Shown here: piece after piece, positions 9,642-19,226 of the stretch
Position numbering within the stretch: position 1 is the first letter of the stretch
Layout of the letters: each line of letters opens with the position of its first letter
Source: Bdellovibrio bacteriovorus W
GTDB lineage: Bacteria > Bdellovibrionota > Bdellovibrionia > Bdellovibrionales > Bdellovibrionaceae
DNA: 64,000 nt
Assembly: GCA_000525675.1 (NCBI GenBank)
Contig: CP002190.1
Span: 1,798,001-1,862,000, forward strand
Reading direction: 5' to 3'
Notes under the pieces: model-generated
Database searches by the model: none
The model's input: the letters and a program-made list of their open reading frames with translations, nothing else
What the model was told of the DNA's origin: nothing
Made by a program: the position numbers and the translations under genes

Positions 9642-11765
9642 TCAATTCACACTGATGACTAACGCAAAAGGCTGCTTTTTGGCACTACCTTGAAGAACCC
9701 GATGAGCTCGAATCTTGATTTTGTAGAGTCCGCCCGAAAGTTCATCCATTTCAAGGGTTTCGAAGTTATTCAAGCGATCCTCATTTTTAGAGATAAGCTC
9801 GCTTTCTCGGTAAAAATCCAGATCTAGATCATTGACCAGAGCTTTGCCTGCATTAGGGGTCGCAGCAGGGTCTGACCATACAAGATTTGCATAGATTCTT
9901 TGCCCCGCCAAAATCGGAATTTCTACCTGAAACTCCTCTTCCTGCTCCAAGCCCTCATGATCCCAAAGCAAGGCTCCCTCCGAAACCTCTACCAATCGCT
10001 CCACGGTTAGGCGCCCGAATCCCTGATCTGCATTTGGGCGGTGCGAGAGAATTTCTTGCCCCTGCGCCTCCCCCACTTCTCCAAACTGCCCCGGATACAT
10101 ATCCACCGTGGAGTTCATTAAAATTGCCTTCATCAATGCTGCCGAAGGTTGAGAGATACCGCGTTTTTTCGCTAAAATTTCGCGAGATACCAACGCAGCA
10201 CCAGAAACCAAGGGCGCTGCCATCGACGTGCCACCCGACCAAACATAGTTTTGGTCGTAAGCACCCCAGAGCTCAAGAGCTGACTCTACTTGGGAGCGCA
10301 GGCTTAAGATATTGCTTCCTGGAGCTACTAAATCAGGTTTGATCCTTCCATCCATTGTCGGACCACGGGATGAAAACATCGCAAGGCCATTAATATTATC
10401 CGAAGGATGAGAAGAATAAAGCGGCTCCACAGGCCAAAGCTCTCGAGCTGCACTGAGTTTTTTTAGAGGAACTTGCACTCCCCCCGTTGAGGTCACGTTT
10501 TCAGAGGCTCCCACAGTCAGCGCATTTTTGGCAGTCCCTGGAGTTGCTAGCGATCCGCCATCGATTCTGCCATTTTTATCTTTGTCAGCTCCACTATTTC
10601 CAGCCGCAAAGACGATGAGCATTTCAGGATGATTGTAGGTCCATTCATCTACTTCCGCTGCAGAGGCATCATAGGAGCCAGGACTTAAAACACTTCCCCA
10701 GGAATTATTGTGAACTTTAGCACCCTCGCTCAAAGCTCCATCAAAAAGGACGGAAAGCTTTGAAGGCACAGTGAAATTCTCGAGTCGATCCGACCACATC
10801 CCTTGAGCAATCAGCAACGAGTTGTAAGCGCCGCCTTTTAAAATTCCACCGGATAGAACTCCACGCCCCGAAATGGAACCTGCCACATGGGTCCCATGAC
10901 CGTTGGGGTCTTCCCAAGAAGAGGAATAAATTCCTAAAGCCTGCCCCGATAAGATTCTACCGCGTATATCTTCGTGAAGTGTTTCTAGGTCTCCGGTATC
11001 AAGGCCTGTGTCGGCAAAAGCTCCGATCTGATCAACCCCCGTATACCCCTTTTCCCATGCCGCCGAAAACCCCATGACTAGGGTTCCGGATTCACTTCCA
11101 TCTAAGGGCTTTTTTTCTTGTGCTTGAAGTTCTGCGTGGTCTTCATTAGATAAAGGCAGAGCAAAGTTTTTAAACTCCACAAAAGGTTGAATGTGCTCCA
11201 CAGAAAGCTGCTGTGATACCGGCAAAAGATGCTTGCGCTGCAAGACCACTGCAAAATCATTTTTTGAGCTATCTAAGATATCTAAACCGCGATCTTTAAG
11301 TTTTACTTGAAGATCTAAGCAACCCGAATCTCTATAGCACTTAATCAAAACCTTTAAGAATTCATTCTGATTAAAGACACTGCTGACGCCAAGATCAGGG
11401 CTTAACTTCATCGCGCCTTCGAATGGAATAAGAGCATGAATGCCTTTATTCGACTGAATGTATTTCTTTACGTCTACTGACTTTCCACGAATGACGAAGG
11501 CGTGATCGGGAATATAGCTGAGCACTTTGAATTTTTTAGAGAGCTCAGTCTGTTCCACTTTCGTTGGAACATCTTTAAACTGAATAATAAAATCTTGAGG
11601 ACGTTGAGATTGAGAGTAACTAAAAAACTGGGATGATAATTGAGTGGTTTGGGAGCGCAGAAAAAGAGTCGGAGTCTCTAAACTCTGACCGTGGGCCTTT
11701 ACGCCCAAGAGCATCCCCACTGCAATGTGAACAAAGAGACTAGCTACGATAGCTGTTTTTGTCAC
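9642..11765 (-). CDS. secreted subtilisin-like serine protease (KP43-type)
   Basis: Peptidase family S8 protein of 707 residues with an N-terminal signal sequence (hydrophobic residues about 5-20, cleavage near AHGQS). A propeptide-like region of roughly 200 residues precedes the catalytic domain. The triad is visible as Asp252 (ADTGLDTG), His290 (GHGTHVAG) and Ser514 (GGTSMAAP), with the oxyanion Asn in AAGNSGAD. The C-terminal domain contains LVWSDPAATPNAGKALVNDLDLD, typical of KP43-like alkaline proteases. Start is GTG, four bases after GGGAGGGG. A secreted protease fits degradation of prey protein. It stands alone, facing away from carD's operator. Confidence 0.9.
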   Translation of the reverse strand: MTKTAIVASLFVHIAVGMLLGVKAHGQSLETPTLFLRSQTTQLSSQFFSYSQSQRPQDFIIQFKDVPTKVEQTELSKKFKVLSYIPDHAFVIRGKSVDVKKYIQSNKGIHALIPFEGAMKLSPDLGVSSVFNQNEFLKVLIKCYRDSGCLDLQVKLKDRGLDILDSSKNDFAVVLQRKHLLPVSQQLSVEHIQPFVEFKNFALPLSNEDHAELQAQEKKPLDGSESGTLVMGFSAAWEKGYTGVDQIGAFADTGLDTGDLETLHEDIRGRILSGQALGIYSSSWEDPNGHGTHVAGSISGRGVLSGGILKGGAYNSLLIAQGMWSDRLENFTVPSKLSVLFDGALSEGAKVHNNSWGSVLSPGSYDASAAEVDEWTYNHPEMLIVFAAGNSGADKDKNGRIDGGSLATPGTAKNALTVGASENVTSTGGVQVPLKKLSAARELWPVEPLYSSHPSDNINGLAMFSSRGPTMDGRIKPDLVAPGSNILSLRSQVESALELWGAYDQNYVWSGGTSMAAPLVSGAALVSREILAKKRGISQPSAALMKAILMNSTVDMYPGQFGEVGEAQGQEILSHRPNADQGFGRLTVERLVEVSEGALLWDHEGLEQEEEFQVEIPILAGQRIYANLVWSDPAATPNAGKALVNDLDLDFYRESELISKNEDRLNNFETLEMDELSGGLYKIKIRAHRVLQGSAKKQPFALVISVN

Positions 11766-11856
11766 TGACCCCTCCCACTTGGAGCGGGATCAGACCATGG
11801 GGATACCTATCGTTCAACTTTTAAAGCAGCAATGAAAGCGCTAATTTCGCAGCGCG

Positions 11857-12306
11857 CTACTGTACCTTATGTGCCATGACAGCCAAAGAGAGGTTTCCAG
11901 CGCGTTTTCCATTTCCCATTCCCCACTCTGTCTCTTGATTGTCAGGAGCAAAGAGCTGGGCTTTTTCAACGCCTTTAACTTGCCCACGCACTCGGCGGGT
12001 CACTTGCACATTTAAAAGAAGGCCATCTTTATTGTTTTGCTGAGCCTTGCGCGGCTGAACTTCGATCAGAGTTTCTGATAAGCCATCGTCAGAAAACTGA
12101 CTGATATAACTTTTCTTACCAGATTTAGCCACGGTTCCCACAGAGATCGGAGCTGAACCCTTCATGCCGACACGAAGATTCACACGATAATTTTCTTTTG
12201 CAGCCATCGCAACCACAGGAGTCGCAAAAACCGCAGCAAGCGTTGTTGTTAAAGCAAGTTTTGAGAAGCTCATAGTGAGCTTAGAAAGATTCAGTATATT
12301 TTTCAT
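11857..12306 (-). CDS. small secreted protein, unknown
   Basis: 149-residue protein not assignable to a family. Residues 1-36 are a signal peptide (hydrophobic LALTTTLAAVFATPVVAMAA, likely cleavage after MAA). The mature part is basic and beta-strand-like, with RVNLRVGMKGSAPISVGTVAKSGKKS. No cysteine is present. The frame is open 53 codons further upstream, but that part is only translated T-rich leader. The ATG at 12306 has AAGGA eight bases before it. It follows recG and the structured element C on the same strand and may be transcribed through a 250-base T-rich leader. Confidence 0.75.
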   Translation of the reverse strand: MKNILNLSKLTMSFSKLALTTTLAAVFATPVVAMAAKENYRVNLRVGMKGSAPISVGTVAKSGKKSYISQFSDDGLSETLIEVQPRKAQQNNKDGLLLNVQVTRRVRGQVKGVEKAQLFAPDNQETEWGMGNGKRAGNLSLAVMAHKVQ

Positions 12307-12560
12307 GAACACGTCCTTGTGTTTTTCTATTAATAGTTTTGAATTTTTCACCAACAAACGCAAGCAAGAATAAAAATAAAAAACCAAGAACCCATTTTCA
12401 AAAAACAGAAAAAAAGAATTAAACTCTCTAAGAAAAATCAAAAAAAGAAATCGAGCAAAAAACAAAAGCGATTCAAAAAATCACAACTCGAAAAAAAAAT
12501 CCCAAACTCAATTTTTTAAAAATCCAAAAACAGAAAAACCCGAGAAACAAAAATCCACGC
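12307..12560. other. strand-skewed A/T-rich leader
   Basis: About 250 bases with hardly any G or C; adenines dominate the plus strand and therefore thymines the minus strand, which is the coding direction of both neighbours. Motifs such as AAAAATC and CGA recur irregularly. No gene is seen. An open frame through it is an artefact of composition. It lies between structured element C and the small secreted protein gene. Confidence 0.6.
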
Positions 12561-12699
12561 GATTCCCCGGAGGGGAGAGACAACCCCTCTGAAGGAGGCC
12601 TCTGCTGAGCGGGACGCGATCGCCCGATAGGGCGACAGCAGCAAGCCCATGGATGGGCGCGCCGACGAAAGAGGGGTTACCTCTTCCCGCAGGGGAATC
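12561..12699. repeat. structured GC-rich element, copy C
   Basis: A GC-rich island in an AT-rich gap, ending with perfectly complementary GATTCCCC (12561-12568) and GGGGAATC (12692-12699). Inner arms AACCCCTCT (12582-12590) and AGAGGGGTT (12670-12678) pair over 9 bp, and the bases between them also mostly pair, giving one long rod. Its head holds CTGCTG/CAGCAG, a TCGCCC-GATA-GGGCGA hairpin and GCCC-ATGGAT-GGGC. Order and several words match copies A and B, but divergence is large. It could be an RNA gene or an extended terminator for recG; a T-rich tract follows on the minus strand. Confidence 0.6.
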
Positions 12700-12734
12700 T
12701 CGAAGGACCACCGTTGCTGGCAAGTTTTCAGATG

Positions 12735-14822
12735 TTAAGCGATCCCGGCCAAAGCCGCCGGCCCATGTTCGCGCAACAGCTCTTCACGCAATTTTTGATT
12801 TTCTAGGTGGGATAACTTCGGATCTTTACGAAGGATCTCAAAGGCAGCTTCTCTTGCTGATTGTAAGATCTGCATATCGCGTACAAGGTTCGCTAATTTA
12901 AACCCGGATAGACCCGACTGGCGAGTCCCCATGAATTCTCCAGGTCCACGCATTTCTAAGTCGAATTCAGCAATCTTAAAACCGTCAGAGGATTTCTCCA
13001 TCATCTCTGTGCGCTGCTTGCCTTCTTCAGAAACTGCATAGCCCATAATTAAGACGCAGAAACTTTTAAATTCTCCCCGCCCTACACGCCCCCGCAATTG
13101 ATGAAGTTGTGAAAGCCCAAAACGCTCGGCATGTTCGATGATCATAATATTGGCATTGGGTACGTCGACACCGACTTCAATCACCGTGGTGGAAACAAGA
13201 ACTTGAATCTCTTGATTTCTAAAGGCGGTCATTACCTGTTCTTTTTCGTCTGACTTCATTTTTCCATGCAAGAGACCAAATTTAACTTCTGGGAACTGAG
13301 CTTGCAGCTTTTCATACTCTGAAACCGCATCTTTGAGGTCCATTTTTTCGCTTTCCTCTACCAGAGGATAAACGATGTAGGCTTGGCGACCTTTGGCAAT
13401 CTGCTCAAGCATAAACTTAAGCGCCTGAGGTTTCTTGTTCTCATAAATCACACGGGTTTGAATAGGACTACGCCCAGCTGGCATCTCATCAATGATCGAA
13501 ACATCTAGGTCTCCATACACCGTCATCGCCAATGTTCTTGGGATAGGCGTCGCCGTCATTACCAGAAAATGTGGAGATTGACCTTTGTTTTTTAAAACCC
13601 CGCGCTGCTCAACTCCGAAGCGATGTTGCTCGTCAATAATGACAAGACCGAGATTCTTAAAGACAACCTCGTCTTCAATAAGGGCGTGAGTTCCAATGAT
13701 GAGATCAATCTCTCCGGCGGCAAGGGATTCAAAGATCTTTTTTCTTTCCGAAGTCTTGGTTTTTCCCACTAAAAGGGCCAAGCGAATTCCTAGAGGCTCT
13801 AAAAGCTTCACCGCATTTTTAAAATGTTGCTCTGCCAGAATCTCTGTCGGAGCCATCAAACAGGACTGATACTGCGAACTTGCAGCAAAAAGAGCTGCCA
13901 TAAAGCTCACCATGGTTTTTCCACTTCCCACATCTCCTTGCACCATTCGATGCATGGGATGAGGCTTTTCCATGTCCGCTTTAATTTCTGCAAAAACTCT
14001 TTTTTGTGCTCCAGTCAGACTATATGGAAGCACTTCCAGAAGTTTACGGATATAGGCGCCGTCATTTTTAATAACCGGAGCTGCATCTTTTTTAAAGCCT
14101 GCTTTACGTGACGCCAAATAAAGTTCCAGCCAGAAGAACTCTTCAAATATAATTCGTTTCTGTGCGGGACTCTTAAACTCTGCATACTCAGAGGCGCGCT
14201 CGGGATTGGGAAAGTGCAAATCTTTTAGAGCAGCTTTACGCGGAAGAAGTTGATACTTCTCTCTCACCCAAGGTGGCAAAGCCTCTTCAGGCCATTCTTC
14301 CACTTGCGTAAAACCCTGACGAATCAGTTTCATTATTTTATTCGTCGCAAGCCCTTCGATTTCGGTATAAAGCGGTATTAAAGCATCTTGGGTCTCTTCA
14401 TTCGGCTCAATGTCTTTTATATCTGGATGGTGAAACTCTAAACGTCCACGATACTCGGTTACTTTTCCGACAACTCGCACTTCAGAAAAAGGCTTAAAAC
14501 GCTCAAAGTATCCCTTATAGGGTACGCGAAAGAATTTGCAGTGAATCTGGCCTGAGGCATCGCGAACAAGCACATCATACATCTTACGACTTGAGCGCCC
14601 CATATTGATACCGTGCACAGATATGACCGTGGCTTTGATACTGACAATATCTTCTGCTTTAAGACTCGCAATATTGCGAGCTGCTCGCTGATCTTCGAAG
14701 GCACGAGGGTAAAACTCGAGCAAATCTGAGATCGAGCGTATCCCTTTGCGATGAAATATATCACCGAGCTTGGGACCCACTCCTTTGAGATATTGAATTG
14801 GTGTATCTAGACGAAGGGCCAT
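12735..14822 (-). CDS. recG: ATP-dependent DNA helicase RecG
   Basis: Superfamily 2 helicase that remodels stalled replication forks and Holliday junctions. The 695-residue length is normal. It has an N-terminal wedge/OB domain (IQYLKGVGPKLGDIF, later SIKATVISVHG), Walker A QGDVGSGKT at about residue 295, the DEQH box with RFGVEQR at about 394, and the terminal helicase motifs ending in RGRVGRG and MRGPGEFMGTRQSG. Only a weak AGG precedes the ATG. It is divergent from the HD-GYP gene with a gap of 19 to 58 bases, so their promoters must overlap. Confidence 0.96.
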   Translation of the reverse strand: MALRLDTPIQYLKGVGPKLGDIFHRKGIRSISDLLEFYPRAFEDQRAARNIASLKAEDIVSIKATVISVHGINMGRSSRKMYDVLVRDASGQIHCKFFRVPYKGYFERFKPFSEVRVVGKVTEYRGRLEFHHPDIKDIEPNEETQDALIPLYTEIEGLATNKIMKLIRQGFTQVEEWPEEALPPWVREKYQLLPRKAALKDLHFPNPERASEYAEFKSPAQKRIIFEEFFWLELYLASRKAGFKKDAAPVIKNDGAYIRKLLEVLPYSLTGAQKRVFAEIKADMEKPHPMHRMVQGDVGSGKTMVSFMAALFAASSQYQSCLMAPTEILAEQHFKNAVKLLEPLGIRLALLVGKTKTSERKKIFESLAAGEIDLIIGTHALIEDEVVFKNLGLVIIDEQHRFGVEQRGVLKNKGQSPHFLVMTATPIPRTLAMTVYGDLDVSIIDEMPAGRSPIQTRVIYENKKPQALKFMLEQIAKGRQAYIVYPLVEESEKMDLKDAVSEYEKLQAQFPEVKFGLLHGKMKSDEKEQVMTAFRNQEIQVLVSTTVIEVGVDVPNANIMIIEHAERFGLSQLHQLRGRVGRGEFKSFCVLIMGYAVSEEGKQRTEMMEKSSDGFKIAEFDLEMRGPGEFMGTRQSGLSGFKLANLVRDMQILQSAREAAFEILRKDPKLSHLENQKLREELLREHGPAALAGIA

Positions 14823-14880
14823 GGCCTGATTATTCAGGAAAATGTTTCTAAGTCAACGTATCCATGGCAGAATTTTCCTT

Positions 14881-15822
14881 ATGCGACCTGAATACTTCCG
14901 AATCCGCCTCAACACTATCCGTCCAGAAAAAGTCACGACATTTGATATCTATATCTGTGTGGATAAGAAGTTTATCCTATATCTGCGTGCGGGGGATCGT
15001 CTTTCTGATGGAAAAATCAAAACGCTGCATATGCGAGACTCTGGAGATTCCTTTTTCGTGCGCAGCGAGGACAAACAAACCTATCGTGACTGGGTACGTG
15101 AAGAATTAAACTCTACGATCGTCAATCCCTTTGAAAAGGCTGCAATTTTAAGAGAATCTTCCATGGCTTTGATGGAAGATCTCTTCGAAAATCCTGATGT
15201 TAATAAAGCCCTCGACGAATCCCGCCCGATCATTAAAGACTTCATCAACTTGATGGAGAACGCCCCCGAGGCGATGGCCTTTATGATCTCACTTTCGGGT
15301 CATGACTTTTATACTTACAATCATTCTTTAGATGTCAGTATCTACAGCTTAGGACTGGGAAAAGCCCTAAGCTATGACAACGACACCCTCGAAGAACTCG
15401 GCGTCGGTGCTCTTTTTCACGATATCGGTAAACGCAATGTCAGCCTAGAAATTCTATGTAAAAAAGGTGGCCTCGATGAACACGAGTGGGAGCAGATGAA
15501 AATGCATCCACAATACGGGCTCGCGATTTTAAATGATCATCCAAATATCAGCGATGCGATCAAAGCAGCTTGTTTTGAGCACCATGAGTCTTGGTCAGGA
15601 AATGGTTATCCTCAGCAATTGATTGGCGATGAGATTCACCCGTTTGCTCGTATCGTAGCGATCACTGATACCTATGATGCGATGACGACTCAACGATCCT
15701 ATAACGTTCCGATGAGCCCTCTGGATGCCGTCACTATGATGAAGGAAAAACTTGCGGGACGCTATGATCCCGAGATGCTCAAAGCGATGTACTCTGTTCT
15801 TTTTAAAATTGAAAACAAATAA
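14881..15822 (+). CDS. HD-GYP domain protein (putative c-di-GMP phosphodiesterase)
   Basis: 313-residue protein with an unclassified N-terminal domain of about 130 residues (begins RPEYFRIRLNTIRPEKVTTFDIYI) and a C-terminal HD-GYP domain. The metal-binding HDIGK is at His180-Asp181, then HHESWSGNGYP and ARIVAITDTYDAMTTQRSY. HD-GYP enzymes degrade cyclic di-GMP. The usual DGxGYP is changed to SGNGYP, but GYP and all obvious metal ligands remain, so activity is plausible. An ATG at 14842 in frame is an alternative start with AGGA close by; the chosen ATG matches where related proteins begin. It ends at a hairpin shared with the convergent kinase gene. Confidence 0.9.
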   Translation: MRPEYFRIRLNTIRPEKVTTFDIYICVDKKFILYLRAGDRLSDGKIKTLHMRDSGDSFFVRSEDKQTYRDWVREELNSTIVNPFEKAAILRESSMALMEDLFENPDVNKALDESRPIIKDFINLMENAPEAMAFMISLSGHDFYTYNHSLDVSIYSLGLGKALSYDNDTLEELGVGALFHDIGKRNVSLEILCKKGGLDEHEWEQMKMHPQYGLAILNDHPNISDAIKAACFEHHESWSGNGYPQQLIGDEIHPFARIVAITDTYDAMTTQRSYNVPMSPLDAVTMMKEKLAGRYDPEMLKAMYSVLFKIENK

Positions 15823-15825
15823 ATC

Positions 15826-15853
15826 AAAGGCCTCGTTTAAGAGGCCTTTTTCG
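15826..15853 (+). terminator. shared terminator between convergent HD-GYP and kinase genes
   Basis: AAAGGCCTC (15826-15834) pairs with GAGGCCTTT (15841-15849) and is followed by T residues on the plus strand. The kinase gene's last codons and stop lie inside the stem and loop, so the same hairpin serves both directions, better on the plus side. Confidence 0.8.
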
Positions 15854-18230
15854 TTTCTATAGAAATCCAGCGAGAAAGTACAACAGCTAGCTTCTGAAAA
15901 TCAATGGGCTTAGAAATATAGTCATTCATACCCACGTCTAAACAGCGCTGTTCATCGTCAGCCATGGCATTGGCGGTCATGGCGATGATTGGAATCGTGC
16001 TATGGTTAGATTTAGAATTTCGAATCTCTCGGGTTGTTTCATACCCATCCAACTCAGGCATTTGGCAATCCATTAGGATCAGGTCATAAGAGCTCTGCTT
16101 CAACTGTTCAAGAGCCTCGCGACCATTGCCTACGACCACTGCGGAAAGGCTTAATTTCTCAAGCATCTTCACCGCAATCATTTGATTCACGGGATTGTCT
16201 TCAGCCACGAGGATACGTACATCTCTATCGGGTTTGCGAAACTCGACGGTTTTAGAGTGTGTCTTTTCAGATTTAAAAACACTTTCGCCTAAACTCATGG
16301 TGAACCAAAATGTCGAACCTTTGCCAACTTCACTGCGCACTCCGATCTCCCCTTCCATCATTTCAATAAGTAGTTTTGAAATGGAAAGGCCTAAACCTGT
16401 GCCACCATATTTTCTCGTGGTAGAGGCGTCAGCTTGGGTAAACTCTTTAAAGAGTTTCTCAATACTTTCTGGAGCTAGCCCAATTCCAGTATCAGAAACT
16501 TCAAAATGCATTCGCACTTTTCCTGAGTTCTGCGCCAGAACGCGTCCTTTGATTGTTACATTTCCTTGGTGCGTGAACTTTAAGGCGTTCCCTATAAGAT
16601 TCACAAACACTTGACGGAATCTTCCGGGGTCTCCATTCACGTAAGCCGGCAGATACTCGTCCAAATCCAAATTCAGTGCTAGGTTCTTTTTGCGAGCTGC
16701 CAAACGGAAGGCTTTCAGAACATCTTGCAGTGTGCTCTTCACATCAAAATCAACACTCTCAAAACGCATCTGTCCGGCATTGATTTTTGAAAAGTCTAAG
16801 ACATCATTGACGAGCGCTAAAAGGTGTTCGCCAGAATCTTTGATGATTCTGAGATACTCTTTTTGCTCTTCGCTGAGTGTGGTGTCTTTGAGTAAGGTCG
16901 CAATTCCTAGAATACCATTTAAGGGCGTGCGAAACTCATGACTCATATTCGCTAAAAACTTCGTCTTCGCTTGATCGGCCGCCTCGGCCTGGTCTCTTGA
17001 TTCCGTCAGTTGAACTTTTAGCTTTTCTAAGTTTGCCACGTTAGTCAATTCATGCTCAAACTCTTCAGCTTGACTTAACGCTGAAGAGAGAGTGCGTGTG
17101 ATTAACTCTAGCGGCAGACAGTTTTGCTCATTGAAGAAATTTTCTTGTGAAGAGTAGTTCTTTAAAATTCCAATAGTCTTATCGCCGTGAAATAAAGGAA
17201 TTACGACCATCGAGCGCAAATTCACCCGGCGGCAGGCTTCAACATTGACTCGCCCATCCAGTTCAATGTCTTGACAGATAAGAGTCTTTTTTTCTTTAAG
17301 TGCTCTGCCAGAAAAACTTCCCTCTTGTGGGATCCGCATTCCTGCAAATTCTTGAGCGGCTCCCCCGACATGGTGATAGACTAAGTCAGTGCCATCAATA
17401 ATTTCAATGATTCCACCATCAGCCCCTGTAAGCTCCATGGAGTGCTTCACTACGAGATCCATCACTCGGTGCGAGTTCAGTTCCGCCCCTGCAATGACGT
17501 TTTGAGTTTCAACAACCCGAGAAAGAACACTTTGTTGCCGTTTAAGCTCACTATTTGAGCGCAACAAAGAAGACTCTGCTTCAAAGCGCCTTCTTTGCAA
17601 ACTGCGTGAAAAGTAAAGGGCTCCTAAAACCATTAAAACAGAAACCACCACGACCGCACTCACGATCACGAAACTGGCCGACTGAATCTCTGCCATGCGA
17701 GCCGTGCGATATTCAATAATCTTCTGCTGTTCAGCCGCCATGTTCTCGGTAATATGGCGCAACTCTGTCATATAATTGCGCCCACGATGAGTCATGATCG
17801 CCTTAATAGCATCGCGATCCCCACCCTTTCTATACCGTTCGATAGTCTCTTCAAGTTCGATAAGCTTGAGTGCCGCAATTTTTTCAAGCTCGGCCCAATA
17901 AGATTTTTGAATGGGATTGTTGGCGATACGATTTTCTAGATTACCTAAAAGAGCTGGAATTTTCTCTTTTGAATCTAGATAGGGATTTAAATAACTCATT
18001 TCACCCGTAAGAATAAAACCGCGCTGACCAGTCTCTGCTTGATTAAGCATGATACTGAATTCTTGTAAGACATAGGCAACTTCTCGCGCTTCTGCGCGGG
18101 CATCACTGGATTTCTTTAATTCTCTTAACTCTACATTTAGAAATATACCGGAACCTATCAATCCGCTAATGATAGCGATGAAGAAGAGATTTAACTCCCA
18201 GTAGGCTTTATTGAGGCTTTGCTTTTTCAA
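15837..18230 (-). CDS. CHASE3-GAF hybrid sensor histidine kinase
   Basis: 797-residue inner-membrane sensor kinase. It has a first membrane segment (about 14-32), a periplasmic CHASE3 domain with [12 protein letters not shown], a second membrane segment (about 188-208), a GAF domain (about 250-390), then HisKA with phospho-accepting His431 in [10 protein letters not shown]. An HATPase domain follows ([22 protein letters not shown]), then a C-terminal receiver with Asp721 in [13 protein letters not shown]. Phosphate can thus pass His to Asp internally and then to an Hpt protein. Divergently next to it are a receiver protein and an Hpt protein, the missing parts of a phosphorelay. The signal is unknown. 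Confidence 0.93.
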   Translation of the reverse strand: MKKQSLNKAYWELNLFFIAIISGLIGSGIFLNVELRELKKSSDARAEAREVAYVLQEFSIMLNQAETGQRGFILTGEMSYLNPYLDSKEKIPALLGNLENRIANNPIQKSYWAELEKIAALKLIELEETIERYRKGGDRDAIKAIMTHRGRNYMTELRHITENMAAEQQKIIEYRTARMAEIQSASFVIVSAVVVVSVLMVLGALYFSRSLQRRRFEAESSLLRSNSELKRQQSVLSRVVETQNVIAGAELNSHRVMDLVVKHSMELTGADGGIIEIIDGTDLVYHHVGGAAQEFAGMRIPQEGSFSGRALKEKKTLICQDIELDGRVNVEACRRVNLRSMVVIPLFHGDKTIGILKNYSSQENFFNEQNCLPLELITRTLSSALSQAEEFEHELTNVANLEKLKVQLTESRDQAEAADQAKTKFLANMSHEFRTPLNGILGIATLLKDTTLSEEQKEYLRIIKDSGEHLLALVNDVLDFSKINAGQMRFESVDFDVKSTLQDVLKAFRLAARKKNLALNLDLDEYLPAYVNGDPGRFRQVFVNLIGNALKFTHQGNVTIKGRVLAQNSGKVRMHFEVSDTGIGLAPESIEKLFKEFTQADASTTRKYGGTGLGLSISKLLIEMMEGEIGVRSEVGKGSTFWFTMSLGESVFKSEKTHSKTVEFRKPDRDVRILVAEDNPVNQMIAVKMLEKLSLSAVVVGNGREALEQLKQSSYDLILMDCQMPELDGYETTREIRNSKSNHSTIPIIAMTANAMADDEQRCLDVGMNDYISKPIDFQKLAVVLSRWISIETKKAS

Positions 18231-18359
18231 AGTTATCCCCTTGAAATATTTGAACTCTTATCGGTCTTTAAGAGCGTTTTATCACTTGAACAAAAGTCGA
18301 GGTTTGCGACCAAGAAAAACTAAACTCAGGACATTTTAAGGACTTCCGATAAGCATCCC

Positions 18360-18806
18360 ATGGGGAAACAAAACGAAATCACAATAAGAAGTGCAGTGGC
18401 TGATCTACGCGTCTTAATCGCTGATGATTCTGAGTTTGATCGCTTGCTAATTTCTTCGTGCTTAATGCGCATCGGTTTTCGCACCATTCAATTTGCAGAG
18501 AATGGCTCTATTGCTATGACTAAGATTGAAAACTCCACCGCTATTGGAAAACCCTTCGACATGATCTTTATTGATTGGCGAATGCCTCAACACGATGGCC
18601 AAAGCCTCGCACGCTGGATTCGTTCTCAAAGTACTTTCCGTAAGACGCCGTTGTTTTTAACGACTGCTGAATTAAAACCTGTGGATGTCCAAGACTTCCA
18701 AAAACTCGGGATCACTGATTTCATTGTCAAACCCGCAAGTTTCGAAGTTCTTTTCCGCAAGGTCACCGAATACCTCGTAAAGAAGCAAAACGGCAATGTC
18801 GCATAG
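18360..18806 (+). CDS. single-domain response regulator (CheY-like)
   Basis: 148-residue receiver protein without an output domain. The acidic pair is in LIADDSEF (Asp22-Asp23), phospho-acceptor Asp72 is in MIFIDWRMP, the switch Thr is in FLTTAE and the Lys is in FIVKPAS. No clear ribosome site precedes the ATG. It is divergent from the CHASE3 kinase (129 bases apart) and overlaps the Hpt gene by 11 bases, implying translational coupling. Likely role: an intermediate or output receiver in a relay with these neighbours. Confidence 0.9.
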   Translation: MGKQNEITIRSAVADLRVLIADDSEFDRLLISSCLMRIGFRTIQFAENGSIAMTKIENSTAIGKPFDMIFIDWRMPQHDGQSLARWIRSQSTFRKTPLFLTTAELKPVDVQDFQKLGITDFIVKPASFEVLFRKVTEYLVKKQNGNVA

Positions 18807-19146
18807 AGATTATCCTGGGCCCATCAATCCGGCTGCAAAAGAGGCCTTAGAGTTTCTCGTAACTCCAGACAACCCCCATCTTTATCAAGATCTGATCCGC
18901 TCCTATTTAAAAATTTCAGACGAACTTGCTGAATCCTTACAGAAATCCCATGTCCCCGATACCTATAGAAAGATCGCCCACACTTGGCGAAGCAGCTCAT
19001 TAAGCCTCGGAGCCGAGGATCTGGCCGCTCTTTGCAAAGACCTTGAGTCCAATCCCGAAAACTCAGACCTTATTCCTTTGATTCTAATAGAATATGCTAA
19101 GGTAAAGACCGCACTTATTGACTCTGGCAATCTATCGACTGTCTAG
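18796..19146 (+). CDS. Hpt-domain phosphotransfer protein
   Basis: 116-residue, mostly helical protein. The segment IAHTWRSSSLSLGAEDLAALC matches the histidine phosphotransfer signature (AHxLKGSSxxLGA), making His62 the phospho-acceptor; the usual Lys is Arg here. The start lies inside the receiver gene, so the two are co-translated. Hpt proteins shuttle phosphate between receiver domains; the hybrid kinase's own receiver and the adjacent CheY-like protein are obvious partners. Family assignment rests on one motif plus context. Confidence 0.78.
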   Translation: MSHRDYPGPINPAAKEALEFLVTPDNPHLYQDLIRSYLKISDELAESLQKSHVPDTYRKIAHTWRSSSLSLGAEDLAALCKDLESNPENSDLIPLILIEYAKVKTALIDSGNLSTV

Positions 19147-19226
19147 AAACTTGACAGGCATTTCATTTTTTCAGTGGCTTGATAAGAATAATAAGACGCC
19201 GTGCTTTTTCTGCTAAACTCGCCCCC

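Noticed and set aside
12307-12465. N-terminal extension of the 149-residue secreted protein
   Set aside because: Phe/Leu/Lys-rich product of a T-rich leader; the internal ATG has both a ribosome site and a signal peptide.
12561-12699. Element C as a cyclic di-GMP riboswitch (merRNA/GEMM type), which Bdellovibrio is known to express strongly
   Set aside because: GGGACGC and GGGGTTACC occur, but the order, spacing and the paired helices of the GEMM core are not matched on either strand.
12561-12699. Element C as 6S, SRP, RNase P or tmRNA
   Set aside because: No GGAA-capped SRP helix, no RNase P conserved blocks, no tRNA-like ends, and the head structure differs from 6S.
12653-12901. Open frame across element C into recG
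   Set aside because: Runs antisense to recG and through a structured non-coding element.
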